A model generated the notes under the pieces. The model ran no database searches. It was not told the DNA's origin and saw only the letters and a list, made by a program, of their open reading frames with translations. From Odontesthes bonariensis (lineage: Eukaryota > Chordata > Actinopteri > Atheriniformes > Atherinopsidae), in assembly GCF_027942865.1 (NCBI RefSeq), contig NC_134520.1, positions 6,211,501-6,275,500 on the forward strand: 64,000 nt of DNA, read 5' to 3'. Positions 1 to 11,934 of this stretch are shown here, one piece after another. Positions within the stretch are counted from its first letter, which is position 1. Each line of letters begins with the position of its first letter. The translations under genes and the position numbers were made by a program.

Positions 1-841
1 AAGTGACCAAATTAACACTTTAGTGCCTTCTTAAAAAAAAAAAAAAAAAGAAAAAAAAAAAGAGACCTGCACTGATTTTAATCCTCTGAGCCAATCCGGA
101 TTTTTTAAAAGTCTGGCCTTAAAGTGTCCGCATACACAAACATTTCTATTTTCTTTAGTCCCCCCTCTGCTGAAAATAGAGAGTTTAACCTTTTTTTTTT
201 ACCTGTGCATTAGATGTCTTTTTTGTCATAGAGTGAGCAAAATCAGCCATCATTGCCATCCTTCTGCTTTAAATCAGCAGAGGACCACTGAAAGTCTCAG
301 TTCTACACCAGAACCTGCCCCAACCAATCCTTACTACTTGTAAGGTGGGACTATACAGCTCGTTTGCATGTGCTGAGAGAAAAAGATTAACTGAGAAGCT
401 AGCAAGCTGAGGAGAAGTTAGTGAAGAGCTAGAAAGAGAGCACAACATATTCAAGGAGCTGCGGCACTCGGCAAGAAGCTTGCTTGCTCCCAGTCGAATG
501 GAAGCTAACCGCTGAAGCCACGAGTGCCTCGATAGGGTCAGGTACTGGGCTAACCAGCAGAGTGAAGTTTTGACCCAACTGCAAGCTGACTCGCCATGGA
601 AGCAGCTTTTACTTGAAGTGTTGGGAAAGCTACCTCCCAGGTTAAACTTGGCACTAGAACTAGCAGCTTTTGAGGCAAGTAAACTTGTGTGCCACGGCTT
701 CTCACTTGGCTTCTTTTCTGCTGTGTGCTGCTCATTCTGGTAACTGGGTTACCTCTGGGAGTGCAGAGCTAGCTAGCTGCTCTGAGTTATACATATTTTA
801 TATATATATATATATATAAAAAATTGATATCTATATATATT
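1..841. other. no gene seen; A-rich and (TA)n sequence
   Basis: I see no coding exon here. The stretch holds A-runs near positions 32-60 and an AT-dinucleotide tract at about 796-840 that abuts the terminus of the next mobile element. It probably lies in the first intron of rab6b, which is an inference from the position of that gene's exon 1. Confidence 0.5.
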
Positions 842-1353
842 TGGGCTGGGCAACGATTAAAATTTTTAATCTAATTAATCACATGATTTCCCTGATTAAT
901 CACGATTAATCGTATTTGTACGCAAAATCCAAAAATTAATTCAAAAGTAGTGTATAGTTTTTAGCATTTACTTTTATTTCAAATGTACTGCCATATAAAT
1001 GAAAGTGCCATAACATTTGTTGTGCAAACACACTTTTAACATCAGCATTTTAATGTAGTTTTTATGTAGAAGCCTCGCTCCACTGTCTGTTTCGATGAAT
1101 GACTTGCTGGTATCAATTGTGTGTTTTACCTTTAAATTATATTTTAGACTGGAACTACTACGGAGATAAGACAATTCAATTTGGCAGTGTTTACAGATGA
1201 CTTTGGTTCTGTCGACTCCGCCGTCTGGAAGAACTTTAAAATGAAAATGGCCAAGGAAAAGTTCCGTACCCTTCTCCATGTTTGGTGGATACGCCAATTA
1301 CTTTCTTTTCCGGTTCCGCAGCAGACAGCAACAGTCTGAAGTTCTGAGTTCAC
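842..1353 (-). mobile_element. hAT-like fragment with BED zinc-finger remnant
   Basis: The left edge has a GGGCTGGGCAACGATTAA terminus, a type common at the ends of fish hAT elements. On the minus strand, 1297-974 encodes a BED-type zinc-finger stretch: a C-x2-C pair in VICKHCQIEL followed about 20 residues later by H in KVKHT. BED fingers sit at the N-terminus of hAT transposases. No catalytic domain and no matching right terminus were found, so this is a truncated copy. The right boundary is approximate. Confidence 0.55.
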
Positions 1354-1801
1354 AGAATGTTAACAAAAAGTTGCTTGGCGCTGGCTTTCTTGGTAGGAAA
1401 ATTGTGATGGCTTGCAGCAGCGGAGGTTAAAACGTGCAACGTAAAAAGAACATGGATGATGATGGACAAACAAAAACAAAGAAAGCGTGTATCTTTAGAC
1501 TACTTCATTCTGTCTCTATCTTTGTTTGGATTTTTCTTCCTAGTTTTTCTTTGAGTCCTTTTCATCTCCTTCCTCCATCCTGTCTTCTTCTGCATCGCTC
1601 ATCCTCTCCGCATCATTCTATTGTCTTTCTGCTCTCTCCCTGTTTCAAAGGGGAGAATCCCGTGAGATAAGACAAGAACTAGACTCAGACTGAACTGAAC
1701 TGGAACTCAACTCATTTAGCTGGAACTGGAAACTCTCCAAACTCTGATTTTGGATCGCGGGTTCCGTGGTTTGACTCACGGAGGCGGGGCATGACGTAGG
1801 C

Positions 1802-2364
1802 TTACGCTACTCTTTCAGGTTTAAGGCATATTAATGCCACACTGGAGCGTGCTACAACATGTATATATCTATTGGCCACTTGATTAAAATATGTTCGGGA
1901 TGGTATTTTGTAACGTTTGTCCAGCGTCCAAACCATTTTCTGAAAGCCCTCTTTTGTGACTGTGTACACGGGTACCATGTCTTTTGCAATGTGGTATTTT
2001 ATAGCATCTGTAATGTCTTTGTGCCTGGTGGACGTCGACTCATATGGCGTAACGCTACTGAACACATCAGCAATCAAACTTTGCTTGGGCTTAACTTTGG
2101 ATGACTGAGAAGTCTCCACCGTTTCTGTCATTGCAATACACTCTTCATGCAGCGGTAGTGTTGTTTCAGGTGGTGGAACATGTTTGTTGTGCTGCCTTAC
2201 CTCATCGCAATTTTTGCCAAGCACGACCTGCACAACACCTCACTCTGGTTCACATCCTCTTTTCTGAATCCAAAATACCTCCAAATAATGGAGAATTACT
2301 TATTTTTTGCCACTAAATCCGTTGAATGCGCAGAATCTGCACCAGCCTTATCTTCCGCACTCAT
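1802..2364 (-). pseudogene. hAT transposase N-terminal part, broken
   Basis: Reading from 2364 on the minus strand, an ATG opens a frame that, after a stop, continues as a BED finger (FRKEDVNQSEVLCRSCLAKI, with C-x2-C). The frame then shifts. From 2233 to 1802 it reads as the next part of a ZBED1-like hAT transposase, including AIKYHIAKDMVPVYTVTKEG and TLDKRYKIPSRTYF, which correspond to the conserved start of the catalytic core. Stops, a frameshift and loss of the C-terminal half make it non-functional. Confidence 0.7.
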
Positions 2365-2611
2365 GTTTCTCTTTTTAATTTCCCCGCTGTGAATGTAGTG
2401 TGTGTGTCTCCATCTCCCTTGCTCCCTCCCTCGGATGTTTGTCATTGGCTGGCTTCAGCTCTACATGAGGGCAAGCGTAAAAATGATGTTTGCGACTGCC
2501 TGAGCTGCATCAGGGAAAATATATCGTTGATATCGTTGAATTTGCGATATTAATATCTTGAATGTTCATATCTAGATATTGATACGATAACGATATATCG
2601 TTCAGCCCTAG
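1802..2611 (-). mobile_element. hAT element fragment, second family
   Basis: The right edge (about 2515-2611) ends in a CGATATATCGTTCAGCCCTA terminus typical of a fish hAT family. It encloses the start of a transposase gene on the minus strand. The left half is missing: no copy of the terminus is found to the left, and the neighbouring 842-1353 fragment has a different terminus, so the two look like separate truncated insertions. Confidence 0.6.
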
Positions 2612-4360
2612 CCCATTGTGTCTAAAAGAACTGACAAGTATCAGTGAAGACTAATCAGAATAAAACGGCAACAAAAACAGGCAGCATGGTATCAGGAATC
2701 TGTGCCGTATTGATTGGTCTTACAATGTGTCACATGGCCTGCACTGGTAAAAAAAAAAAAAAAACTGCTATATGAACTCCTAACAGGACACATCCATTTA
2801 CCAATGCTTCTGAATAATGGATGAACATGCTTTCAAACTCAACAAAGGCTGTGTCTCCTTCACACACGTAAGGCACTCTGAAAGCCATTTCAGCTCTTAT
2901 GCAGCCTAATGAGGCATTTTGCTTTACTAAAAGCAACAACAACACACAACACAAGTAAGAGCCCAATCACATATCGGCAAAGGTATGACAGTAGCTCAGA
3001 GATACAGGGCATTTGTGGCTGCCGTGGGAAAGAAGACAGAAGTCATAAGTCTGCTTTTTCAGGCCAGAGGGCTGCAGAGACACCAACATGACATTTTAAT
3101 GTTTAAATTAGATTTCATTCTCACAAGGCAAAGGGCAGTTGGAGGGGAGAGAAAAGAAAACAGCATCCCCTCAAAAAAAAAACAAAAAAAACACGCTACT
3201 TATTTAATTTCCATTCTTCCAGATGCATGTTGGATTACTTGCACTTAGCATGATCAGATACACTCATACCCTCAGTGTCTGTAGTGAACGCTGTAGATAA
3301 AAAACAGAATTACATTGTAAATTGAGCTCATTTGAAAAAGCTAATTCATGAGGCTGACTGGAAATATTCAGGGCATATGATTAAGTCACATTACTCCTAT
3401 TAAAATCACAATGTGGAATGTGTTACACCAGTTCATACACCGTCATTAACAATGTGAGGAAGAACCAGCTACTAATTAAACCCATCACAGGATAGAATAG
3501 ATCTGGAGCTGGGTTACTTCCCATCTTGACAAAAATTTGTTGGGAACTAGAGCTGCAGCTAACTATTATTTTCTTTTATTGATTAATCTATCCTTTTGTT
3601 GACTAGTTGATTAATCTTACAATAATTTTTTGATCAATCCAATGACTATTTTCAGTTCAGTTGATTAATGTTAACTATAACTTCCGTTAATCTTTCAACC
3701 TATATTGGGCCTGCTCAATAAGAGCTAAAATCATAATCATCAATATTGTGGTTACTCAGACTTTTAAAACAACATATATTTTGTCTTTTTCAAATAAAAA
3801 TTTGTGTTTTCAACAGACATCACAGTTGTTGGTCAGGAGATGTACTGACAGGACTCTGAAGTGTGTGTGTGATCAAACACTTCAGCTTGTGCACTTGTAC
3901 TTGTGCACCTCTTGAGACCTGCACTGAAACTACAGGGAGTAACCCTCCGTGATCTAGAGACCAAAGGCACACTCGTGCAAAAGTTTTCATCGGTCGTTAC
4001 AACTTTTATTTCACCAACTCTTTCTATCCATCATGCTGACCCTAGCTGAAACAAACATCCATGCAGCTAGACAGATCAAAGTTGGGGCTCTAATGGCAAA
4101 AGTTGCCAGCGTTAAAGGGGTGCGCTGAATTCTTCATAGAGGACAAAACGGGAGCATTGTTGTGAGATGGAATGCAGCACAATAGTCTTTTTATGTTGAT
4201 TATCTTGTTTCCATTATCGTTGAAGGTCATTATTGCAAGTTAAAATAAAATTCCATTGATCGCTGAGCCTTACATATAAGCGAACTGCCTACAGCATGTG
4301 ATCAAAAGCGGTAGCTTTGTCATACTACCCATTTCAATTTACTGCCTGTACGGAGTCTTA
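2612..4360. other. no gene seen; one candidate MITE terminus
   Basis: No coding exon is recognised. Around 3547-3660 the sequence AGAGCTGCAGCTAACTATTA, followed by several ATTAATC blocks, resembles the end of an abundant fish hAT-type MITE, but no partner end or target duplication was found. The rest looks like unique intronic DNA. Confidence 0.4.
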
Positions 4361-4597
4361 GGCCCAATCCCAATTCACCCCTTGGCCCTACCCCTCACCC
4401 CTTCCCCTCCGTTTTGCGCGTTCACGTGTAGAGGTAGTGTTGTCCCAATACTCTTCCAAAGCCCTTCCCCTTAGCCCTACCCCTCCGTTGTAGCCCTTCA
4501 AACGGAGGGCTTCGGCCAGGCAGACTCCGTTTGAAGGGGTATGATATATTTCCCAGAATACAACGCGACTACCGGGAGATCGCGAGTCTTTTTAAAA

Positions 4598-5294
4598 ATG
4601 GCAGAAGCAAAGAGAGCACCACACAAATGTAAGTTCTTCTATTTTTTTTTGCCATAATTTAACTGTTTTAATCGTTTTAGGTTGTGATAACTGGTGTATT
4701 GTGTGAGTTTAAAGTGGTGGCAATGTGTAGTTGTTTTCTGCTATAAAACGCACATGGGAAAAGTCGCTATTTTACATGGAGTAATCGGTCAATGCATGTG
4801 AAGGTGCTGCGAAAGAGTTGTCGTTTTTTAAATTGTAACACGAGTATTTACAAGCAATGTAGTTGGTTAACCATAGATAAGTTCCTTTTGAGTTACGTGA
4901 GCGTCATTTCGCTACCTATTATCACAAGTATTCATATACGTGACTGATTCACAGGGACTCAAGCACAAAGAGCCTGATCAGGTTTAGCGCCGAAAACGAA
5001 GATCTGTTTCTAAAGTCATCCCCATCCCCAAAGAGAAGTAGGAAGTCCAATCCCATAAGCCAACAACCCATGAGCCTGAAGGAGCAGAAGCGCCACGAGC
5101 AGAAAACGGAGCGCTTTTTAGCTCGGTTTGAGCGCATGATAGACAAACTTTACGGTGAGTTGATGCGCCATGCACCTATTGTACACACAGCCACCACTAC
5201 CGCATTCTGAAACACCTTTTTTTAATTTTTTACAATGGATGAAAGTGCATGCTATAATGTCATATCGTGTCTTGTTCCCCCAGAACATCACTGA
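4598..5294 (+). pseudogene. Harbinger accessory (Myb/SANT-like) gene remnant
   Basis: Exon 1 (4598-4628) starts MAEAKRAPHK and ends at a GTAAGT donor. A later exon (4955-5154) has an acceptor CAG, a GTGAGT donor and an open frame containing FLKSSPSPKRSRK and a basic, helical C-terminal stretch (LKEQKRHEQKTERFLARFER). The last exon (from 5284) adds two residues and a TGA at 5292-5294. AATAAA follows at 5483-5488. Exon 1 ends with one base of a codon, but the next exon opens in the other phase and joining them gives an early stop, so a middle exon, probably the SANT domain, has been lost. Function is inferred from the element type. Confidence 0.5.
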
Positions 5295-6061
5295 GTCCAT
5301 GCAGCACCTCCGATGCGCCCTCCGCTGTTCCTGCTCCGGTCATCTCGTTCTTGATGATTGCACTGTTGCCCGTTTATATTCATACTGTTTATTGTCCATA
5401 TTTGCACCACACACTTTACAGCAGACACTTTAAGCTGTTATTTCTGAAAATAAGCTGCCTTACCAGTCTGTAATGTGAGCCTAATAAAATAAATTAAGGA
5501 CAAAAGGTTTGTGAGCATGATTATCACATCAACATCATATGAACGACTGGAACGGATATTGGTATGAAGAGATTTATTATACAAGGGATAACAAAAAAAA
5601 TTGGGGTACATGTTGTGGTCCAATGGGCAATAATTTGTAGGATGACACGTCTGCTGGAAAGAAAAACATGGAAAGATCAGGCTTTTATCCTCCCAAACCA
5701 ACACATTGATAGCACACACAATGCAGTGCATTTATTTAAGTCATCAAATCTGAACCTGGTACAAAGAAAACCGCTTCAAAAACGCATTGTTTATTCCAAA
5801 CGGAACGAGGCGAGTAACAAAGGCTAAACGTTAGCTTATGCTTTCAGCTAGGTTAGCCAGGTTAGGATACTACTCCAGTCAATAAATCAGCAAATCCAAC
5901 GAGACAAGCAAATTGTTTCTATATTACACGATATCACAAATGTACAGTTAGAAGCACTTTCAAACACACACACACACACAATCATTTTCACACGCCGGCT
6001 CTGGAAGCTACCAGCTGCTCACTCACAAGCGTTATTTGCATTAATTTCTTATTGTACATAC

Positions 6062-6193
6062 CGTAACAAGATCCAGCAATGCTCCCAGATGTCGAAGACG
6101 CCTTCGCCTGATGGCACTCCGTCGATTCGACGCAGATATTTCTAAAAATATCCGAATAGCCCAGGACAGCGCGAACACCACAGCACCGGTCAT
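6062..6193 (-). CDS. candidate first exon of Harbinger nuclease gene
   Basis: On the minus strand an ATG at 6193-6191 opens 44 codons ending exactly at a GTATGT donor. The product starts MTGAVVFALSWAIRIFLE and ends with an arginine-rich segment. An N-terminal exon rich in basic residues is usual for fish HARBI1-like transposase genes, and the exon lies just inside the right end of the element, where the second convergent gene is expected. No catalytic DDE exon was recognised downstream, so at most a fragment survives. Confidence 0.4.
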
Positions 6194-6719
6194 GTTTGTT
6201 TACTTCTGGCTAAAGCTGTCGCTTTTGGTTACGTAACAACTGACGGCGCGGACTTATTACGTTCGTGAGTGTGAAGTGCTGTCCCAATTCGAAGGGGTGA
6301 CATTCTTAGCCCTTCGCCTACCCCTACGTTTGAAGGGGCGAGGGGTAGGCGAAGGGGTAGAAAATAGAATTGGGATTGGGCCTTACTTGAGTTAACACTG
6401 TGTTTGTTTTAAACACTGTGTTTGTTTTAGCTTAAGCCGCACTAGTGCACACATCTAATATCAAACCTGAAGTCGAGAAGGATTTCCTTTTTCCACTCTG
6501 GAGAAACAGCCCCGAGACTCGACTAACTTCTAACGAAATCTTTGTGGCACTTTTTAAATCTATTCTGCTAAATAAACATTGATCAATTAGGTTTATTCAA
6601 CATCTTAGATAAGATACCAGAGCTGTGACTAACAAATATTGTCAATATAGATCAATATTGGATTATTTCTCAATTAATAAACTATTAAGTAACAGAAAAT
6701 AATGAAAGATGCCTGTATT

Positions 6720-7660
6720 TAGGGCTGTCGCGATAACCGCAAAATGCAATCACCGCGGTGCTGAGAGGACCTCCGCGGTGCGTGTCCAGGCCACCGCCAC
6801 CACCTGTCGTCATCTTTGCATATAGGCACCGCACACGCACACACGTCTGCATGCTACTCGTTGTGGTCTCATTCTCCCTCAGCAGCTGATATTACAAGAA
6901 TATGCCTACTCAGTGTCGTAGCAATAGAAGTTAAAATAAAATGCAGTGGCCTACCTTTATCTCGGCTTTACTCCTCTGCCTAGTCCGGACACTTTATGGC
7001 TTTGAATCTTCCCTTATTATCCATGTTTAACGTTGTAAATGCGACCGTCTAATATCAACAATAAACTAGCTTCCACAGAACCACAGCTTGGTGTGCACAT
7101 TTGCTGTTGGGAAATACCTGATCATTTCAACAAAACTTTGTAGGTGAAACTATTTAAATAAAAAAATTTAAAAAACGTTTAAAAAATGTGCCGGGCCAGA
7201 AATAAGCTCTAACAACTTCGCGGAAACAGTTAAAGTTCAGCTTGGGTTGGTTGGTCGGCGGCCGTCTGTTAAAAAAAAAAAAAAAAACTGTATCCCGGAC
7301 ACGTGAGCTCAACTGCTGCGCTGATCTGCTTCGTTTTTCTCTGTCATTACTAAACGAAACGTGCGCAGGTCTGCAACAATGTTGATATTTGCCATGTGGC
7401 ACTGGCAACAATGTTGCAGAACTGGGGTATGCGCTGCTTGATCTCCGCTATGTTGGTCTGTGAGCGAGTAAATGACAGGCAAAGCAAAGTGAAATGTCAG
7501 AATTGCTGGGAAAAAAAGCCGGATTATGCGCTCGATTTTCATCTAACATTGCGTGTCGTGGAAAGTAGCCTAATGAACAAAAATGCGATATCACCGCATA
7601 CCGCGCTGTTGAGTGGCTATGAGTCACCGCGGTGGGAATTCCCTCACCGCGACAGCCCTA
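6720..7660. mobile_element. non-autonomous hAT element with 8-bp TSD
   Basis: The termini are TAGGGCTGTCGCGATAACCG on the left and its inverted counterpart (...CACCGCGACAGCCCTA) on the right. The flanks carry a perfect 8-bp duplication, CCTGTATT, at 6712-6719 and 7661-7668, as expected for hAT insertion. GC-rich CACCGCGGTG blocks lie inside both ends. No transposase reading frame was recognised in the 941 bp. Confidence 0.85.
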
Positions 7661-7668
7661 CCTGTATT

Positions 7669-9413
7669 ATTCTGCTATATATAGTATAAGATCCAGTTGT
7701 AGTAGTGCAATGTAACTTTAACGGGAGTGAGAATAAACTGGTCAAAGACAGAGTTAAAAGTGTGATAAATCTGCCATTAGGTTAGTTTTCAGTAGTCAGT
7801 GACAAAGAGCTCTCTTTCCTGTTACAAATACAGGGATAACACTTCACAGTCAGGACTGTGGGAAATAGAAACCGAGCACATGAAATACCTCCTTTTTCTG
7901 CTCTTCATTAACAGATATTTTGTTTTCCCCAAGTGTCCTCAGGGTAGTTTTTACTTTCCTAAATAATATATTTACCAAAGAGCAGCCATGGTGGTCACAC
8001 TGAGGTAAGATTCAGTTTTGATCATGTGGTGGGATGATAAAGAAATTGATTGGCCAACACAGAGTGTAATGACCTGCCAGTTAATGGTTTGAATGAATTC
8101 ATGAAGCACTATAGGTCATTTAACACTCTGGAGTCTAAATCCCGCCAGCGGGATTTTTGACACATCTCCAAAAACACATCTGTAACTCTGTGAGTTTTTG
8201 TCATTCAAACATATAAGTGACACCATTAAAAACCTCGAAACTTCTAGTTTTCAAATATATATATATTAAAATAAATTATATAGCTGGCCCTTTTTAAAGA
8301 GAGTGAACAGAAATCTTTGGATTTTCTGTAGTCTCAGACTGCAGCAGCTTCCTAGGCCACACCTATCGCTATTCACATGCAAAGTACCAGGTGATTGAGT
8401 GGCTATTCACAGGTGAGAACACACCCCATTCAGCCAGCATGTGGGGGAAGGCAGCAATGTCCTGCCAGTGACAGACAATTATCACATGGAGAGTGACAGG
8501 GGGGTGGGGGGGAATCAGGGGTGTTACACACCCATCTAATTAGTATTCAACTAACAGAGACACTGCCTGGTGTTACAATTACTTTTTTACAGTTTGTGTG
8601 AAAACAAAAAAACATTTCTGACTGCACTTTTTACTTTTATGCAGCCAACACTTTTGTTTACAAGGTTCAACCTTCAAAAGTCTTGGCTAGATATATTTAT
8701 AGTGTGTTTTCTTGCACTGTTTGAAGACCTCTAAAACTTGTTTTTTTGTACAGTTGTGTTTCCCCTCAATTTGAATAAAACTTGTTTGTATTAGATTCAC
8801 TTCACTCTCATATTGTTTTTTGTTAGGCTTTTCAGAATACAACCATATGTGTCACTTTTGCATAGATGTTTACAGTTAGTTGAAATACTTGAAAATGTCA
8901 AGGTGGTGACAACTGCCTCAAAGTCTCTGAAAAGGCCTTAGACTGAGCAATGTGATGTTAGTACAACACGTTCCGCCCTAAAACATCTCTAATTGCGATG
9001 TCAGTACTAAATTTACTACATATCATGAAAATAAATAGATTCAGTCATAAACACATTGACTAATAAAAATTGTATTAAACTTTTTTGCTTGAAGTGGAGG
9101 CAATAACACTCCCAAATATCCTCAGCAACAGCCCTGCTGTCTTCACGTTATCATGGCAATTAGAAAAAGGGCAACATGGGCATCCCACTGGAGTCTTTCA
9201 GGTCCTTTCACCTGACCCTTGCTGGGTAGCTGGAGCCATTAAGAAAGCGCTTATGACTGCAATGAAAAAAAAATAAATAAATTTGTGCCAGACTGGCTTT
9301 GCTGTGCTTTTGTCCATGTGAGCATAAAGCTGAGGCTAAATAAATAGTCATTTAAAAAAAAAAAAAAAAAAAAAGGAATCCAATGGATGACTTGTTTAAA
9401 CAATCAGTGGCAA
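7669..9413. other. no gene seen; possible TTAA-type element end
   Basis: No exon is recognised. At 8120 TTAA is followed by CACTCTGGAGTCTA, which resembles the start of a piggyBac-like MITE, but the inverse end was not found. A poly(A) tract of about 22 bases sits at 9353-9374. Confidence 0.35.
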
Positions 9414-11934
9414 TGAAAGGATCGGATAATTGGCTAAACTACAATAAGATTGAGTTATTAAGTGCATGTAGACACTTTAATCTGACAAGAAATTGGATCA
9501 GATCGGATTACTCGAGATCGGATTAAGACCCCGAGATAACTAAACTCGGTTGAAATCAGACTTTGTGTTCTGTGCATGATTTTTTCATGCGAAGAGATTT
9601 TTTCAGGGGTCGTGAACCAGAAGTCGGAAGAGACGATATTAGAATTGTTGTTGCCGTTGGAAAGAAACAAACAACGCGATGCAGAATGCGCCGTTGTGCA
9701 TCGCGTTTGTGCAATAAGCATGGTCATCACAAACGAAATGTAGAGGGACGTACCTTCATCTTGCTCTTCGTATCGGGGTAACTTGCTTTGTGCCTTTGAT
9801 TCGATTCATTCACCGCCATATATCCAAGGATAATTACCCTTGCTCAACTCATTGGGGGCCGAGCAGTGAAACTGCAAGGACCCTATTGTATCTGTAAGGT
9901 TTCTTCTTTCTTTCTTACTTGTTCTTTGCAAAAGGTACTCAAAAACTTTTGAAATTTTGCAAGCACCACCTGCCAGTCGACGACATGAAAAAATCTAAAC
10001 TTTATATTTTTGGGAGTCGCTCATTGACTCTGTACGATGCTTAAAAATTGTCCCCGCATTGGGGTTAGTTTCGCGTGCGACGACAAAATTCGGTACACTC
10101 ATTCATCAAGCCCAGACGTATAAAAAAACTCTCCTGCCGCCATGGTCATAGATCCACAGGAAGGTGGCCATTTTGGATGGAAAGTGAGTTTTCCTGCCAT
10201 TTTTGACCGATTCCACGCCTTACACATATGCTCGAACTTGTCCTACAGATTTAATGCTACAGACTTCAAACTTGGCCAGGTTACTCTTAAGACATGGGGG
10301 GAAAAAATTATTGGGCAACTCTTTCAAAACTTAAAGGGCGTGGGCGTGGCAATGCCTCAAAGTTCGATGACTCGCCATCACTCGCCACAAAAAATTAAGT
10401 CGCTTATAAATCCCACATACATTATCCAATCTGTCCCAAACTAAACGGTGAATGCTGGACCCAGCCTGAACGCGTACATATTATCTGACATCCACCTATA
10501 ACGCCACCTGCTGGTGGTTGGAAACGTCTTCTTTTTTTTTTTTTTTTTCACACCTCGCATTTAATGAAACTTGTCCTACATATTTAATGCTACAAGCTTC
10601 AAACTTGGCCAGGTTACTTTTAAGACATGGGGGAAAAAAATTCATTGAAAAAATTTTCCAATCTCTGAACGGTGTGGGCATGGCCAGGCGGTGAAAATCG
10701 TGTGATGGCATTTGTGATTTGAAAGCCTTATCGTCATCGCAAGGTCATGAAACTTGCAACACACGTCCACCCTGACGACTTCGTCAGGGTATCGTTTGTG
10801 GTTGGAGCAAAATGGCTCATTGGCGCCCCCTACAATACTTAAAAATGGTCCCCGCATTGGGGTTAGTTTCGCGTGGGACGACGAAACTCGATACACTCAT
10901 TCATCATGCCCAGACGCACAAAAAAGTCTCTTGCCGCCATGGTCCCACGTCCACAGAAAGGATGGTAAGTGCGTTTTGGTGCCATTTTTGCCCGATTCCA
11001 CGCCTTGCATATGATCGAACTAGTCCTACAGATTTAATGCTACAGACTTCAAACTTGGCCAAGTTACTCTTAAGACATGGGGGGGAAAATTCATTGAAAA
11101 ACCTTTCCAAACTCTGAACGGTGTGGGCATGGCCAGGCGGTGAAAATCGTGTGATGGCATTTGTGATTTGAAAGCCTTATCATCATCGCAAAGTCATGAA
11201 ACTTGCAACACACGTCCACCCTGACGACTTCGTCAGGGTATCGTTTGTGGTTGGAGCAAAATGGCTCATTGGCGCCCCCTACAATACTTAAAAATGGTCC
11301 CCACATTGGGGTTAGTTTCGCGTGGGACGACGAAACTCGATACACTCATTCATCATGCCCAGACGCACAAAAAAGTCTCTTGCCGCCATGGTCCCACGTC
11401 CACAGAAAGGATGGTAAGTGCGTTTTGGTGCCATTTTTGCCCGATTCCACGCCTTGCATATGATCGAACTAGTCCTACAGATTTAATGCTACAGACTTCA
11501 AACTTGGCCAAGTTACTCTTAAGACATGGGGGGGAAAATTCATTGAAAAACCTTTCCAAACTCTGAACGGTGTGGGCGTGGCCAGGCAGTGAAAATCATG
11601 TGATGGCGTTTGTGATTTGAAAGCCTTATCATCATCGCAAAGTCATGAAACTTGGCACACACGTCCACCCTGTCGACCTCGTATGTATGTAAAGGGTATC
11701 GTGTGTGAGCGGATCAAAATGGCTCAGTGGCGCCCCCTAGAAATTTTCAAAAACCCCTCCACATTGGGGTTATTATGTGCTCGTACGTCCGCAGAGAGTA
11801 TCGTGCGTGTGGGCAGAGCTGCACAACTACGACGTCCAGCGCATGCCCCAACTTGCGCACATCTCGGTCCCGCATACAGCTGCTTGCAGCTTTCTAGATC
11901 TTATTGTAATTTAGCCAATTATCCGATCCTTTCA
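9414..11934. repeat. 2.5-kb block framed by 37-bp inverted repeats
   Basis: The arm at 9414-9450 (TGAAAGGATCGGATAATTGG...) recurs in reverse complement at 11898-11934 with one mismatch. Between the arms are transposon-like sequence (9468-9545), a fish repeat segment with GGGGCCGAGCAGTGAAACTG at about 9856, and the 449-bp tandem array. No clear target-site duplication flanks the arms, so I cannot assign a transposon superfamily. Confidence 0.6.
10692..11589. repeat. tandem array, 449-bp unit
   Basis: Two nearly identical 449-bp units (10692-11140 and 11141-11589) are followed by a partial third (11590 to about 11790) and preceded by a more diverged copy (about 10230-10691). Landmarks such as CACACGTCCACCCTGACGAC recur at a 449-bp spacing. 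Open frames of 60-100 codons repeat with the units but show no protein family and are not counted as genes. Confidence 0.85.

Larger units (their letters stand above)
4361..6382. mobile_element. PIF/Harbinger-type DNA transposon, deletion derivative
   Basis: Both ends begin GGCCCAATCCCAATTC in inverted orientation and continue with CCCCTTC/CCCTACC-rich subterminal repeats. The element is flanked by TTA on both sides (4358-4360 and 6383-6385), the 3-bp target duplication of the PIF/Harbinger superfamily. Inside are remnants of two convergent genes: a plus-strand one with splice sites and a poly(A) signal (4598-5488), and a minus-strand first exon (6062-6193). Harbinger elements normally carry a DDE nuclease gene and a Myb/SANT-like gene, which fits the layout. 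Neither gene is whole, so the copy is non-autonomous. Confidence 0.75.

Noticed and set aside
1434..1670. Plus-strand 78-codon frame
   Set aside because: Leucine/serine-rich composition from a CT-rich tract; no domain, no splice context.
842..2611. A single hAT element with ends at 842 and 2611
   Set aside because: The two termini belong to different families, two BED fingers are present, and no matching 8-bp flanks were found.
10754..11566. Repeated 86-101-codon frames
   Set aside because: They recur because the 449-bp DNA unit is repeated; no protein family and no start or splice context.
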